64,000 nt of DNA from Aedes albopictus (lineage: Eukaryota; Arthropoda; Insecta; Diptera; Culicidae), in the NCBI RefSeq assembly GCF_035046485.1, contig NC_085137.1, forward strand, positions 495,564,772 through 495,628,771, written 5' to 3'. A program made the position numbers and the translations under genes. The notes under the pieces were generated by a model. That model was not told the origin of the DNA. It did no database searches and was given only the letters and a program-made list of their open reading frames with translations. This document shows, piece after piece, positions 49,471 to 59,257 of the stretch. The first letter of the stretch is position 1. Every line of letters starts with the position of its first letter.

Positions 49471-49897
49471 GTTTTTTTTTTATAATTTCATTCATATTTT
49501 ATCCATCTGTACATAATAGGTATCTTAATTAGAAATCATTATTGACCACACGAATTGGTATTCCGAAACTTTGCATTTTAAGTATGTGATAACATTAGTT
49601 AAGTGAATAAATGTAGATATTTTTGAAATTGTGTTGATGATCTTTAAATATAGCTCATTTTTTGGACTAGTTTTTGTATATAGAATGGGGCCGTCCATAT
49701 ACCACGTGGACAGAAAAATCGTGGTTTTTGACCCCCTCCCCCCTCCTCGTGGACAAGCGTGGACTTTACGTTGACCCCTACCCCCTCCCCCAATGTCCAC
49801 GTGGACATAACAAAAGATTTTTCACCTTTTCGTTTTTTATTTTTTTTTTTGAAAATGATTTTTTTCGTTAGCAATGTTATATACATATATAGTTTAC

Positions 49898-49945
49898 TAG
49901 CAGTCCCGGCAAACTTTGTCTTGCCAAGCTGAAGTGGTTTGACAA
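49898..49945 (+). repeat. 5' fragment of the tactagctgtcccgg dispersed repeat
   Basis: ctagcagtcccggcaaactt followed by tgtcttgcc matches the first bases of 15437-15692 and then diverges. Confidence 0.5.
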
Positions 49946-49989
49946 CTGTTGAGATCATTGCAGCATCGCATCGCCCTCTAGATTGATTT

Positions 49990-50890
49990 CATTTCGATCG
50001 TGCTGAATTTCTTCCCGAATCATGAGGAAGTCCTTCAGAAGTCCAATGAGAATTCCTGAAGGAGATCCTTCGGGAATTCCTCTAGAAGTTCCACTAGTGA
50101 TTTCTCTTGAAACCCCACTAATATTTCCTCTTGTTCAACGTGAAATTTTTTCGAAAGTTTTTCTGGGAGTTGCTTCGGGAACTTTCTCATAAGTTCCTCT
50201 GGGAATTCATCCAGATGTTTGGTAGGGAATCTCTCTAAGAGTATAACCGGGAATTTCTTTACTAGGTACAATTTTGATCACTAGGTATTCTTCTAGGAGT
50301 GGCACTCCAGAATTTCCACCTGGAATTTCTCGAGGAGTTTCACCGAAAATTCCTCTGAGACTTCCACCTAGGAGTTTCAGTGGAATTCTTGCAGAAACTT
50401 CATTGGGAATTCTATCGAAAGTTTTCCTAAGGATTCTTCGTAGAAATACTGCGGTATTTCTACATGAGGGAATTTATGCGAAAGTTAATCCAGTTTTTTT
50501 TTTCAATAATTCATCAAGGAATTCTGCAGAGAGTTTCTCTGCGAGTTTTCCAGAAATTTCTTTGAGGATTCTTTCAGAAGCTCTGATAATTCTTCCGGGA
50601 ATTCTGACAGAAACTTTCCCGGTAGTTCTTCTGTATTTTTTCCGGCAAATCTACCTGAAGTTTTCCAGGGAATTCTGTCAGGAGTTTCTTCCGGAAGTTT
50701 TCCGAAAGTACCATCGTAAATTCCGTCCAAAATTTTATGCACGGATGTTTCTGGAAGATCCTCCGAAAAATCTTTAAAAGTTTCTTCGAAAATTTTTGCT
50801 GGAACTCTTGTGGAAATTTCTTCAGGAAATCTTCCGAATGTTTTCCGGGACTTTTATCCAGGAATTATTTTAGTTCTTAGGAGAACTCTT
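49990..50890. repeat. Degenerate 12-nt minisatellite
   Basis: Words such as gggaattcctctagaagttcc repeat at about 12-nt spacing. The 167-codon plus frame (50274-50777) and the minus frames opposite it arise from this. Confidence 0.65.
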
Positions 50891-51111
50891 CCGGATTGCT
50901 TCGATCTTGTCGTAGAGTCAGATATCAGTCCTAAATTTTTGAGCTTTGCAAAAGACGGAAAGAAGGCAACTTACTTAAGGCAACAACTTAAAAAAAAAAA
51001 CACGGACACGTTTAGTACTTCCAGTGAGCTGTTCGCTCTTTGAAGGAAGCACGACACTAGACAACGGACTAGCATGCAACGCCCAGTGGCACAGCCGAAA
51101 ACTTTTCCTGA

Positions 51112-51194
51112 CAGCTGCGGCGGGAATCGAACCCGCGCTCCTTAGCACGATGCAACTAAATGCATGGTGACACTAGCCGCACGACCACGAAGCC
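51112..51194 (-). repeat. tRNA-like sequence (SINE head)
   Basis: On the minus strand a perfect T arm, GCGGG-TTCGATT-CCCGC, and an A-box-like GTGGTCGTGCGGCTAG are present with a long variable region. Acceptor pairing fails. Non-tRNA text continues to about 51030, suggesting a SINE. Confidence 0.5.
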
Positions 51195-51523
51195 ACACAA
51201 ACTTAAGGCAAAATTGCTTATTATTATTTGTTTCATTAGTGTATCTTTGTTTTTTAATTGTTGTGTCAATGTTGTCCACGTGGACATTTGTTACACCCCC
51301 ACCCCCCTCTCCGTGGACAAGCGTGGACTTTTCTCGAACCCCCGCCTCCCTCCAAGTTGTCCACGTGGTATATGGACGGCCCCAATATAGATTGAGAGTT
51401 TGAAGTGGCATGGAGAATCGCAGCAAAAACAGTTCAAAGTGATTTGGCCTAGTAAGCATATTTGGCACCTCTACGATTTTTGCACGTTCACTATTAGTAA
51501 TGATCATATCACATTTATTTTAA

Positions 51524-51636
51524 CCCTTTGGGGACGGAATGGTCGTATGTTCCCAACCGAGAAAATCGACCACCACAAACGTGTTCAAGACTAGCGAGGT
51601 TGCATCCAGAGAGGTGAAAATGCCGTCTCCAAAGGG
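51524..51636. mobile_element. Tiny TTAA MITE, 113 bp
   Basis: The ends CCCTTTGGGGACGG and, inverted, CCCTTTGGAGACGG are flanked by TTAA at 51520-51523 and 51637-51640. The CCCT start and TTAA target match piggyBac-type elements, although the family differs from the two longer TTAA MITEs. Confidence 0.7.
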
Positions 51637-51859
51637 TTAAGCTATGTTCCGTACCGATTGAACTCATCGTTTGAAGCTTCACTAAAAGTTTTACTTATTC
51701 AACTTAGTCATTTTTATCATACCAGCTTGGGCCACTCTAATGTGCTCTTCATAAAAGCTCAGAACTACTACCTACGGCTCTGTCCGGGTTTAAGGATAAT
51801 TCAATCAAGCAGTCACCTTCCTATATTATTCATGGCAATCAGATTTCAATGAGATTCGA

Positions 51860-53145
51860 TTTTTCTACCACGAAACACGCGTACCCACCACACTCAACTC
51901 ACCCAAACTCACTTGATTTATCTAATTTTCCGACTTCTTACGCCGTCCCGTTAGCTTTAACCGTGTAGTCTCACGTCACTCTCACTCTCGGTTTTCACCG
52001 TTTTTTTTTTCTTTATTTCAGCCGTGTTCTTCCTTCGATGTTGTTTCACTTTTTTCAGCAATTTCCGTTCAAGGAAAACCACTTCCTGCTGTTTCCCTTT
52101 GCGCCTCCCGTTTTCCTTTTTTCCACACGAGTGAGGGAAATCACGTTTCCTTTCCTGCAGCAGCAGCAGCAACGTTTGCGTCAAAACACAATCAATTGTT
52201 CGACGTCGTCGGTGCACTTTTGCCCGAAGCAAAAAAAAAATCCCAAGCAAAGAAACACAAAATTTTCACCACCTATTCCCGTTGCACATACACCCAGACC
52301 CGCGAAGTGGGGAACCTACCTCTATTTCCCGACGGTTTTCAAAACATTCGCACTATTAATATCACAAAACTGGTTTTGTTGTTGGCCGTGTCTCGTCTTC
52401 TGTTATTATTATCGCACTTCCACTTTTATTTTTAAAGTTTCACGCTATTTATTCTCCACGCGTCGCGATATTATTGGAATATCGAAAACCGAAAATAAAT
52501 CCCCATCATCTGCCAGCTAGCCAACCAGCCTGCATGCATCCACTAGCCAGAAGTATGTAGACCCAACATGGGGGGAGCGCACCACACCGAGAATGAACAC
52601 ACCGAGCGAGCACACGGAGTCCTGCCAAATGCACGAGCGCCACAGACGGCACAGTTTTTCCTTCTGCCGGGGAGAGGTTGTTGGATGATGGATTTTCCTC
52701 AGCCGCGCGCGGCACACACCAACACACAACCGGACGACGACGACGACGACGACAACGACTTATCGCGAGCGCACACACAGTCAAACAGCGACGTCGGCAA
52801 GCGGTCCTTCTCCGGGGGATCGTGAATCGCGTGTGAGTCTGAGTGCTTGAACGGAACACAGTTGACCTTAGCGGTGGTATAGCGGCGCGCACTCAAACTG
52901 AAAACAAACGACGACGACGTCTCCCTAGTCTCTTCTGCTGATCACTGATTGCGAGAGTCGACGCCGAGACGAACGGGAGCCGAACGCCGCTGCCGCCGCG
53001 GTCCGATCGACAAACCAACACATTTTCACCCATTTGCGAGCAACCAGCAACCACACAACGCGCAAATGTGGGGGGTGTTTCCATGCGGGTGGTAGGCAGA
53101 CGGTGATCGTACCTTTACAAAGAGAGCGAGAGAGCGATTTTCCCA

Positions 53146-53177
<32 letters not shown>

Positions 53178-53600
53178 AGCGAAGGCATTTTCTCGTCTGC
53201 TGCGCGGCCACCACCACACCACTACAAGCAAAACGAATGTTCGCCATGCGATGCGAGCGGCCAACCAGGAGAGAAATGTCTGAAAATGTGATGGCATTTT
53301 TCCATCCAGCCGTAGAACGAGCCGTGTGGTGGTATAGGGGAGAGTGTTATAGCATACACCCGTGTAGTTTTCCGTCAATTTCCTTCTTGTATGCAACAAT
53401 AGGATTTAATTGATTGTTCGAGTAAACATTATTGTTTATCCTACAATTAGTATAGGACGAATCGTTTTGTAATAATGACCATGAACCATGCGTCTCCATG
53501 GGTTTGTTCCATTTTAAACCGTTTTTGTTCGGCGGTTCGCTTTGCACTGCTCTGCCCTTTACCACGCAGCAATAATGGCTGAAAAGCACATGCAGTGAGA
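51860..53600. other. GC- and CpG-rich island, candidate distal promoter region
   Basis: This is the largest repeat-poor, GC-rich stretch of the window, with GAC/CGA triplet runs at 52733-52757 and 53147-53178 and opa-like CAGCAG near 52160. Frames of 60-160 codons overlap on both strands and show no domain, only runs of S, D or V from the triplets. Its base composition resembles the 5' ends of insect developmental genes. Confidence 0.4.
52320..52899 (-). promoter_or_regulatory. Candidate non-coding first exon on the Mef2 strand
   Basis: On the minus strand an initiator-like TTTCAGTTTG places a possible start at 52899. The best downstream donor is GAG|GTAGGT, with the intron beginning at 52319. 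Joining it to the acceptor at 9403-9404 would give a leader exon of about 580 nt and an intron of about 43 kb. No TATA or clear DPE accompanies it. This is a model from consensus motifs only. Confidence 0.2.
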
Positions 53601-54242
53601 AAACATCTGGCTGAAGGTGAATCAGTTCAGTACCTACCTCTATGATGAGGGCAGGCTGAGAGGGAAGACGGGAAAATGAAAGGAATCGGTGGGAGGTACC
53701 GATGGGAATGTAGACTGTAGAGTGAAGCTTTGCAATGACCGGGAGATGGCAAGGTTGCCATCATGATTTGGGGGTATGCGATTAATAGAGGTCCCATTGA
53801 CTAATGCAAAATTTAGCCTCCAATTTTACGTCCACCGTTCAAGTGTCTTAGATCTAGTGAAGCTGAGTACATATTGATGTTTGGGGCTTCTACTGTGGAA
53901 TTCCAGATTTCTTTAGAAGTGAGATTTTAAATTCAGAAATGGATCGTTAAATAAACAAGATTTTCCTAATTCTTCTTCAGAACGATGAATGGTTTGTTGC
54001 ACCTCGCTAAAGTAAATTTAAGCAGCAATCTTGACAGGATGAAACAACCTTTTAAAGCTTGACTAATTCCTTTGAAAATTTTAATATGAACTAAAGATTT
54101 TGAAAATTAGATCTTGGTGTTTCTTTAGAACATTTTGTTCCAGAGCTGTCACCATGCAGTTATTTGGAAATTCCATCGGCAATTTCTGTGAGGCTTCCTA
54201 TCATTTGTTAAATGTTTCTCCAACAATTGCTTTGATTCCGTG

Positions 54243-54417
54243 GGCTCTATCCCCATTTGGCATAATGCCATTTAGCATAACGCCGTTTGGCATAATGCCA
54301 TTTGGCATAACGGTCATTTGGCATAACAAGGATTATGCACATTACCAAGAAGGCTGTTCTTCGTATTATGCCAAACGACATTATGCCAAATGGCATTATG
54401 CCAAATGGGGTAGAGCC
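54243..54417. mobile_element. MITE built of stacked TTTGGCATAA words
   Basis: The ends GGCTCTATCCCCATTTGGC and, inverted, GGCTCTACCCCATTTGGC enclose at least eight copies of a tttggcataa-like decamer, five forward then three inverted. A 9-bp near-duplication flanks it: gattccgtg (54234-54242) and gattccttg (54418-54426). The unit is only 175 bp and lies just beyond the retrotransposon tail. Confidence 0.75.
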
Positions 54418-54709
54418 GATTCCTTGAATATTGCAATTGGATTTTTTTTTCTTTTTTATTATTTATTTTTTTTTTTTTTATTTATTAGTTTTATTCAATA
54501 TTCATTCAATAACACATGGGTACAAATATTTTACACGAGCTGAGATATGGGTAACCTTTCAACAGCTATCTAGTTCGAGAATTGCAAGACTATCGGCGAT
54601 TAGGATACAAATTCAGATAAAAAAATAATCAACTAAAGGAAAAATTACGAAAAAAAAACCTTTGAATTAGCTAATAGAGTTTAGGGATAGTTGGAGGAAA
54701 ATATGTATC

Positions 54710-57397
54710 TTAATCTAATATCACAGGTAGGTGTTGCAGAAGCGGATTTGCTGAGCTGGTGCATCCCATCCAGAACTTTGGAAGCACACGTTGGAACCAG
54801 TCGTCGATTCTTTCCATGTTTGTAGTTTTATGAACGTCGTCAGTTGAATGGAATGGCTCCAAGTTCAGCATCATCTTGAGGATTCGGTTCTGTTTAATCT
54901 GGAGCTTTTTTCTGTGGGTTGCAGCACAATTGTACCACGCCGGAAAACCGTATGTCATTACAGGCTTGAACACCGTTTTGTACAAAAGCAGTTTCGAGTT
55001 TGTGTCCAGATGTGAGCGACGATTAACCAGCGGGTAGAGCATCCTGATGAGCTTATCACACTTACTCAAGGCGGTTTTGATGTGCAGGGCAAATGTAAGT
55101 TTGCGATCCAAAGTCAGACCCAAATAACGTACGTCATCCGACCATGGGATATGGCGCCCCCACACAGAGATATCGTTTTGTGGAAGTTTGCGAGGACTTC
55201 GTTTTCGAGTGAAGAAAATTGCCTGCGATTTTTCAGCGTTGGTCTTAATTTTCCACTTTCGTTGATATCGTTCGATGGCATTTTGAGCCGCTTGTAATTT
55301 AGTGAGTACAATGGTCGGGTCAGAGTCGGAAGCGATGAAACCAGTATCGTCAGCGAAAAGATAATATTTGACATCTTCGAGCATCACCAGGTCGGCGGTG
55401 AAGATATTGTACAGCGTGGGGCTTAGCACAGCACCTTGCGGTACACCGAATGGTACTCCATGTCGATCTGACAGATGACCATTGACGCACACTTGGTAGG
55501 AACGATTTGACAGGAAGGAACGAGTAAGTTTCAGGATGTACATAGGAAAGTTACCTTGAAGCATTTTGTGCAGGATTGCTTCCTGCCATACTGAATCGTA
55601 TGCCTTCTCAACATCTAGAAGCACCATACCAGATGATTTTCCCCGTGCAAAATTTGAGCGAATCTCCCTTACAAGCCGGACAAGTTGATGATTTGTAGAG
55701 TGACCCCTTTTGAACCCGAACTGCTCATGTGGAACAATCCGCGTGACCTCCAAGTGTTGTTCGATGCGTTTGAGAATTATGCGTTCAAAAAGCTTGCTAA
55801 GGGAAGACAGCAGGCTGATTGGTCTGTAGTTTGACGGAATCGTTGAATCTTTGTTCGGTTTTGGAATGGCGATTACCACGGCGTGTTTCCAACTAGCCGG
55901 AAAGTATCCGAACCGAATGCACGCAGAGAAAATTTTGGCTAAGAAGATATGGGCTTTCCGAGGTAGTTTCTTCAGGACACAGTTTAGTATTTTGTCTTGC
56001 CCTGGAGACTTTTTTGGTTTGAGCTGTCGGATGATCTGAACTATTTCCTTTGGACGCACTAGCCACGGATGTGTTCCTGTCAGATCAGTCTGGTCGATAT
56101 GAACGATTGATCCATTCACTTCTGCAAGAGTATCTGGATCGTCAGGCATTTGATTGGTGTGGGCATGCGCAAAGCTCCTGGCCAAAAGCTGGGCTTTCTC
56201 TAGCGGGGAAGCGATAAACGTGTCTTCGTGGCGCAAGGGTGGGCTATACTTCGTCGGTTTCCGCAAAGCCTTTGTGATCTTCCAAAGTGTGTCGCGATCA
56301 CCGTTTATTGTTCGCAGCGTTTCCTTCAATTTGCTGAAATTCGCCTGATCGCATTCCTGTCGGATTCTACGATTTAGCGATAGCACGATGTCCCGGTAGA
56401 TTGGGTCTCTCCTTCTGTACCACTGTCGCCGGCGTTTGTTCCGCAGCGCGATCAATGCTCGTGTACTCTCCGGGATTTTTGCAACTTCATACGTTCGTTT
56501 CTGAACTTCTGGAACTGAGGCAGCTTCAGCATCCATTAGCGTCGTCGACAGGAATTCAATAGCAGCATCAACAGCCGCTACATTGTTGAGAGCTGTAACA
56601 GTCGGGTCTAGCAGATCTAATTTAGAGTTAACTTCACGTTGGAAACGAGGCCAATCTGCCCGTGAGTAGCAGCGACACTTAGGTATTGCATTTTCGATAG
56701 GCGCCGAGAGATTAACGTTCAATATTACCGGCAGATGGTCCGATGACAATTCGTTGAGAGCGACTGGCTTGGTCATATCCAACAGGTTGTTTGAAAGGGT
56801 CAGATCCAGAGTGGATGGACGGCCACGGCCAGTGGGATGGAACGTATGGGCGTCCGGAAAATGGATGAAGAAGTTGCGGTTGGCTGCCTCCTGATACAGT
56901 AGCGTTCCAGCTTTGTTAGCCTTCCAGCAGTTCCAGAGGCGATGGCGTGCGTTCAGGTCGCCGGTAATGAAGAACGGCTCAGCTCTTCTTGTGAGAGTAG
57001 CAATATCTCGACGGAATTGGGTCCAGATCGATCGTCTCCTCGCACCAGGAAAGTAGGCAGCAATTACATGTAGGTTCTCGTTTCCCACGCTAATAGAGAT
57101 CCCCACGCTTTCGATGACCTTAGTCGAAATGTTTAGCTCGGTAAACCTAAAGCCTCTCCGAACCGCAATCAAGACACCTCCCCCACGTTCAGCGTCGTTG
57201 GAAATACGGTCGAAACGGATACAGGAAAAATTTGGGTGGTAGAACGCTTGCTTATGCTGCAGCCACGTTTCGGTTACGATCCCTACGTCCACCTTGTGCC
57301 GCTCAAGGAAGTCGAAAAATTCTAGCTTTTTGCCATGAACGGAGCGTCCGTTCCAGTTTGCCAGGCGCAAGTTGCCTAAATTAGCCATTATAGACAT
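54710..57397 (-). CDS. Retrotransposon ORF2 (endonuclease and reverse transcriptase)
   Basis: The 895-codon open frame encodes the enzyme for target-primed reverse transcription. Residues 1-225 form an AP-type endonuclease: NWNGRS (14-19), ETWL (43-46), GDLNARH (146-152), TLDLTLSN (196-203) and SDH (219-221) are all present. The reverse transcriptase spans roughly 445-745: NYRPISLL (523-530), GFKRGHSTNHQ (561-571), LLDVEKAYDSVW with catalytic Asp595, GVPQGAVLSPTLYN (651-664) and FADD with Asp683 and Asp684. No RNase H follows. The C-terminal region (about 750-895) is the usual Jockey tail. The start at 57397 lies inside the end of ORF1; a second Met is at residue 4. All catalytic residues are intact. 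Juan-type elements of mosquitoes are the likely relatives, but I have not assigned a family name. Confidence 0.95.
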   Translation of the reverse strand: MSIMANLGNLRLANWNGRSVHGKKLEFFDFLERHKVDVGIVTETWLQHKQAFYHPNFSCIRFDRISNDAERGGGVLIAVRRGFRFTELNISTKVIESVGISISVGNENLHVIAAYFPGARRRSIWTQFRRDIATLTRRAEPFFITGDLNARHRLWNCWKANKAGTLLYQEAANRNFFIHFPDAHTFHPTGRGRPSTLDLTLSNNLLDMTKPVALNELSSDHLPVILNVNLSAPIENAIPKCRCYSRADWPRFQREVNSKLDLLDPTVTALNNVAAVDAAIEFLSTTLMDAEAASVPEVQKRTYEVAKIPESTRALIALRNKRRRQWYRRRDPIYRDIVLSLNRRIRQECDQANFSKLKETLRTINGDRDTLWKITKALRKPTKYSPPLRHEDTFIASPLEKAQLLARSFAHAHTNQMPDDPDTLAEVNGSIVHIDQTDLTGTHPWLVRPKEIVQIIRQLKPKKSPGQDKILNCVLKKLPRKAHIFLAKIFSACIRFGYFPASWKHAVVIAIPKPNKDSTIPSNYRPISLLSSLSKLFERIILKRIEQHLEVTRIVPHEQFGFKRGHSTNHQLVRLVREIRSNFARGKSSGMVLLDVEKAYDSVWQEAILHKMLQGNFPMYILKLTRSFLSNRSYQVCVNGHLSDRHGVPFGVPQGAVLSPTLYNIFTADLVMLEDVKYYLFADDTGFIASDSDPTIVLTKLQAAQNAIERYQRKWKIKTNAEKSQAIFFTRKRSPRKLPQNDISVWGRHIPWSDDVRYLGLTLDRKLTFALHIKTALSKCDKLIRMLYPLVNRRSHLDTNSKLLLYKTVFKPVMTYGFPAWYNCAATHRKKLQIKQNRILKMMLNLEPFHSTDDVHKTTNMERIDDWFQRVLPKFWMGCTSSANPLLQHLPVILD

Positions 57398-58844
57398 ACT
57401 TGGTCGTTAGCTCCAAAAGAGCTAGAAGTTGTTGCTGCTTTGTTTGACAGTTAGCAAGCCGGTCAAACATATCTCTCGCCAGAGCAAGAAATTCGGATAG
57501 GGAAAACAGGCTGTTACTGCTTTGGTTTTTGAGCACTTCTGCATAAGAATTTGCTGGGTTGTTAGGACGGCCTTGTGAAGAACGCGGGGGTGGAGGCGGA
57601 GGAACTGGATTCCGACGCTCTGCTCTTATTTTCGCCAGCTTCTCAAGGTAGTTTTTACGGCTGGGACAACCTCGATAGTTGGCAGTGTGTTGCCCACTAC
57701 AGTTTGCACACTTGATGGAACTACGATTTTCGTTTCTATCGCCTTGCAGGTCCGCCTTCTTTGGTAGTTTGCAATCAGAAGAAAGGTGCTTTTCACCACA
57801 CTTAACGCACAGCGGTAGAAGGTTGCAGTTACGCATTCCGTGTCCAAATTGTTGACACCGGTGGCATTGAACAGCATCCGATGGTTTCCTTTCAAAGTAT
57901 CGCCAATTCACTATTGTGCTGAAGATTGCCTTCACTTTTCGCAATTCAGACAGTCTCACGGATCCTTTCGCGAAATGTAGTAAATACAACGCACTTTCTT
58001 CTAGACCAACGACTTTCCTGGAGAACAGTTTCACTTCAGTTGGCACGATACCAAAACTAGCAAGTTCCGCCTCCAACTCAGACACGTCGTACACCGATAG
58101 TCCCGACAACACAATTTTCATTGGTTGATCAGCAGCAGGGGTGAAGGTGTGGAATTGTATGTTCGATGATTTCAGGACACTCACTGCACTGCGGAAGCCT
58201 TCTTCTCTCAGACAAAGCAGCTTTACACCGGATTTGGTCGCCTTCATGTGATACTCGGTTTGCGCAAAACTATTAATCGATAACACTTCGCGCACTTGTT
58301 TGGTTGTTAGATTTACAACCGAGATAGGAGGAACACGTACCTTCTTCGCCTTGGGTAGGGGATTTGTTACAGCCTGAACGGGGGTAAGTGTCGGCATTTC
58401 GTCGTGGTTGTCGTCTCCCTCATCGTTCGAGAGTAGATCATATTCGTTGCTTACCACAATGTTGATTTCGTGTTGCCGGGAGCCGCCGCTGTTACCGGCC
58501 GGTTGATTGATGGATGCAAGGGGAGACTGTTTATCCATGTACGGGCTCTTCGCGCGCGGGGGATGCAAATTGTGTTCGCCGTTGTTTTGCTCTACCTCGA
58601 GGCTTCGCTTCATACGGGCATTTGTATGACTCCGGAGGGTTCTTTGCGGCGCATCAGCGGCCACATTCTGTCCGACCGGGTCCGGGGGAACCTTTTTCGG
58701 CTTCAGGGTGCCGTTTCGCGAATAATACCTTCGATTTAACGTGAAAAAAAAACTCGGAAAAAGCGGAGCGCAAAAAACTTGTTTGTTTATTTGGCACAGG
58801 GCTGGTACCGAATGTTCTTTTTTATTAGTATTTAGTAAAACCAT
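57381..58844 (-). CDS. Retrotransposon ORF1 (nucleic-acid-binding gag-like protein)
   Basis: The 487-codon open frame encodes an ORF1 protein that coats element RNA in ribonucleoprotein particles. A low-complexity, basic N-terminal part is followed at about residues 240-325 by a PRE_C2HC-type fold (VLSGLSVYDVSELEAELASF region). Three zinc knuckles follow: C327-C340 (CX2CX4HX4C), C346-C358 (CX2CX3HX4C) and C379-C393 (CX2CX3HX6C). A proline-rich stretch lies near 413-420. The C-terminal coding region overlaps ORF2 by 17 nt, as is common in Jockey elements. The annotated first Met may lie in what is really the 5' UTR; Met78 is an alternative start, since residues 1-77 look unlike coding sequence. 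No frameshift or stop was seen. Confidence 0.85.
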   Translation of the reverse strand: MVLLNTNKKEHSVPALCQINKQVFCAPLFPSFFFTLNRRYYSRNGTLKPKKVPPDPVGQNVAADAPQRTLRSHTNARMKRSLEVEQNNGEHNLHPPRAKSPYMDKQSPLASINQPAGNSGGSRQHEINIVVSNEYDLLSNDEGDDNHDEMPTLTPVQAVTNPLPKAKKVRVPPISVVNLTTKQVREVLSINSFAQTEYHMKATKSGVKLLCLREEGFRSAVSVLKSSNIQFHTFTPAADQPMKIVLSGLSVYDVSELEAELASFGIVPTEVKLFSRKVVGLEESALYLLHFAKGSVRLSELRKVKAIFSTIVNWRYFERKPSDAVQCHRCQQFGHGMRNCNLLPLCVKCGEKHLSSDCKLPKKADLQGDRNENRSSIKCANCSGQHTANYRGCPSRKNYLEKLAKIRAERRNPVPPPPPPRSSQGRPNNPANSYAEVLKNQSSNSLFSLSEFLALARDMFDRLANCQTKQQQLLALLELTTKYVYNG

Positions 58845-58859
58845 TCTATAATTCCTTCC

Positions 58860-59010
58860 TAAGAAAATAGTAATTTCATTAGAAATTGTTTTTCTTCGAC
58901 CATTCCTTTAATGCAATTATTTATTTGTTGATTGATTTTTTAGGAAATTTCCTCGGTAATTCATATGGAATTCCCTCGACAATTTCATTAAAAATTTCTT
59001 CTATAAAGCC
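58860..59010. repeat. Minisatellite-like AT-rich patch
   Basis: Words such as ggaaatttcctcggtaattc at about 12-nt spacing, matching the type that dominates 60-64 kb. Confidence 0.45.
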
Positions 59011-59150
59011 TTTTTTTAGTCGGCTTTACTTCCCTTCTGGAGAAAGAACTCATATTTTATAAGTATGTCGGGACTAGTCGGAAGTGGAATTCGATCCCAG
59101 ATCTTCGGCGTGATAGTCACATGTTTTAATCATCACAATTGGTTCAAACC
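59011..59150 (-). mobile_element. Degenerate Feilai-like SINE
   Basis: Aligns with the other minus-strand copies through cggctttacttcccttctgg, gtcggaagtggaattcgatc and cggcgtgatagtcacatg, but with many changes and an extra gggactagtc-like duplication. It is an old copy. Confidence 0.7.
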
Positions 59151-59257
59151 ACAGTCACATACAACTTTTCGTCAGCCGACACAAAACGTCGATTGACACT
59201 GATCCTTTCTTTGACAACATGCTCTAAAAAACCGTTAATTGGACGACGACTTACGGC

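Larger units (their letters stand above)
49686..51384. mobile_element. MITE-ended composite, 1.7 kb
   Basis: The left end tggggccgtccatataccac and the right end gtggtatatggacggcccca are perfect inverted copies over 24 bp. The near-duplicated 8-mers atatagaa (49678-49685) and atatagat (51385-51392) flank the whole. Inside each end lies a pyrimidine-rich segment with cgtggacaagcgtggac in the same orientation. The structure therefore looks like two truncated direct copies of one short MITE enclosing about 1.46 kb. The cargo is a repeat fragment, minisatellite and a tRNA-like sequence. It may be a unit that moved once, or two independent insertions. Confidence 0.45.
54441..58850 (-). mobile_element. 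Jockey-clade non-LTR retrotransposon, near full length
   Basis: The minus strand carries two overlapping ORFs (57381-58844 and 54710-57397), a 3' UTR of about 230 nt with AATAAA-like words, and an A-rich tail at 54441-54480. Endonuclease plus reverse transcriptase without RNase H, and a three-knuckle ORF1, place it in the Jockey clade. The 5' end is uncertain: no convincing target duplication was found, and minisatellite-like DNA begins near 58850. Both ORFs are uninterrupted, so the insertion is young and may be competent. Confidence 0.85.

Noticed and set aside
52038..52520. 160-codon frame in the GC island
   Set aside because: Phenylalanine- and glutamine-rich text from pyrimidine and CAG runs, and overlapping frames exist on both strands.
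54441..58850. Target-site duplication for the Jockey element
   Set aside because: Candidates such as attcctt or tgcaatt are short and not adjacent to both ends, so none is claimed.
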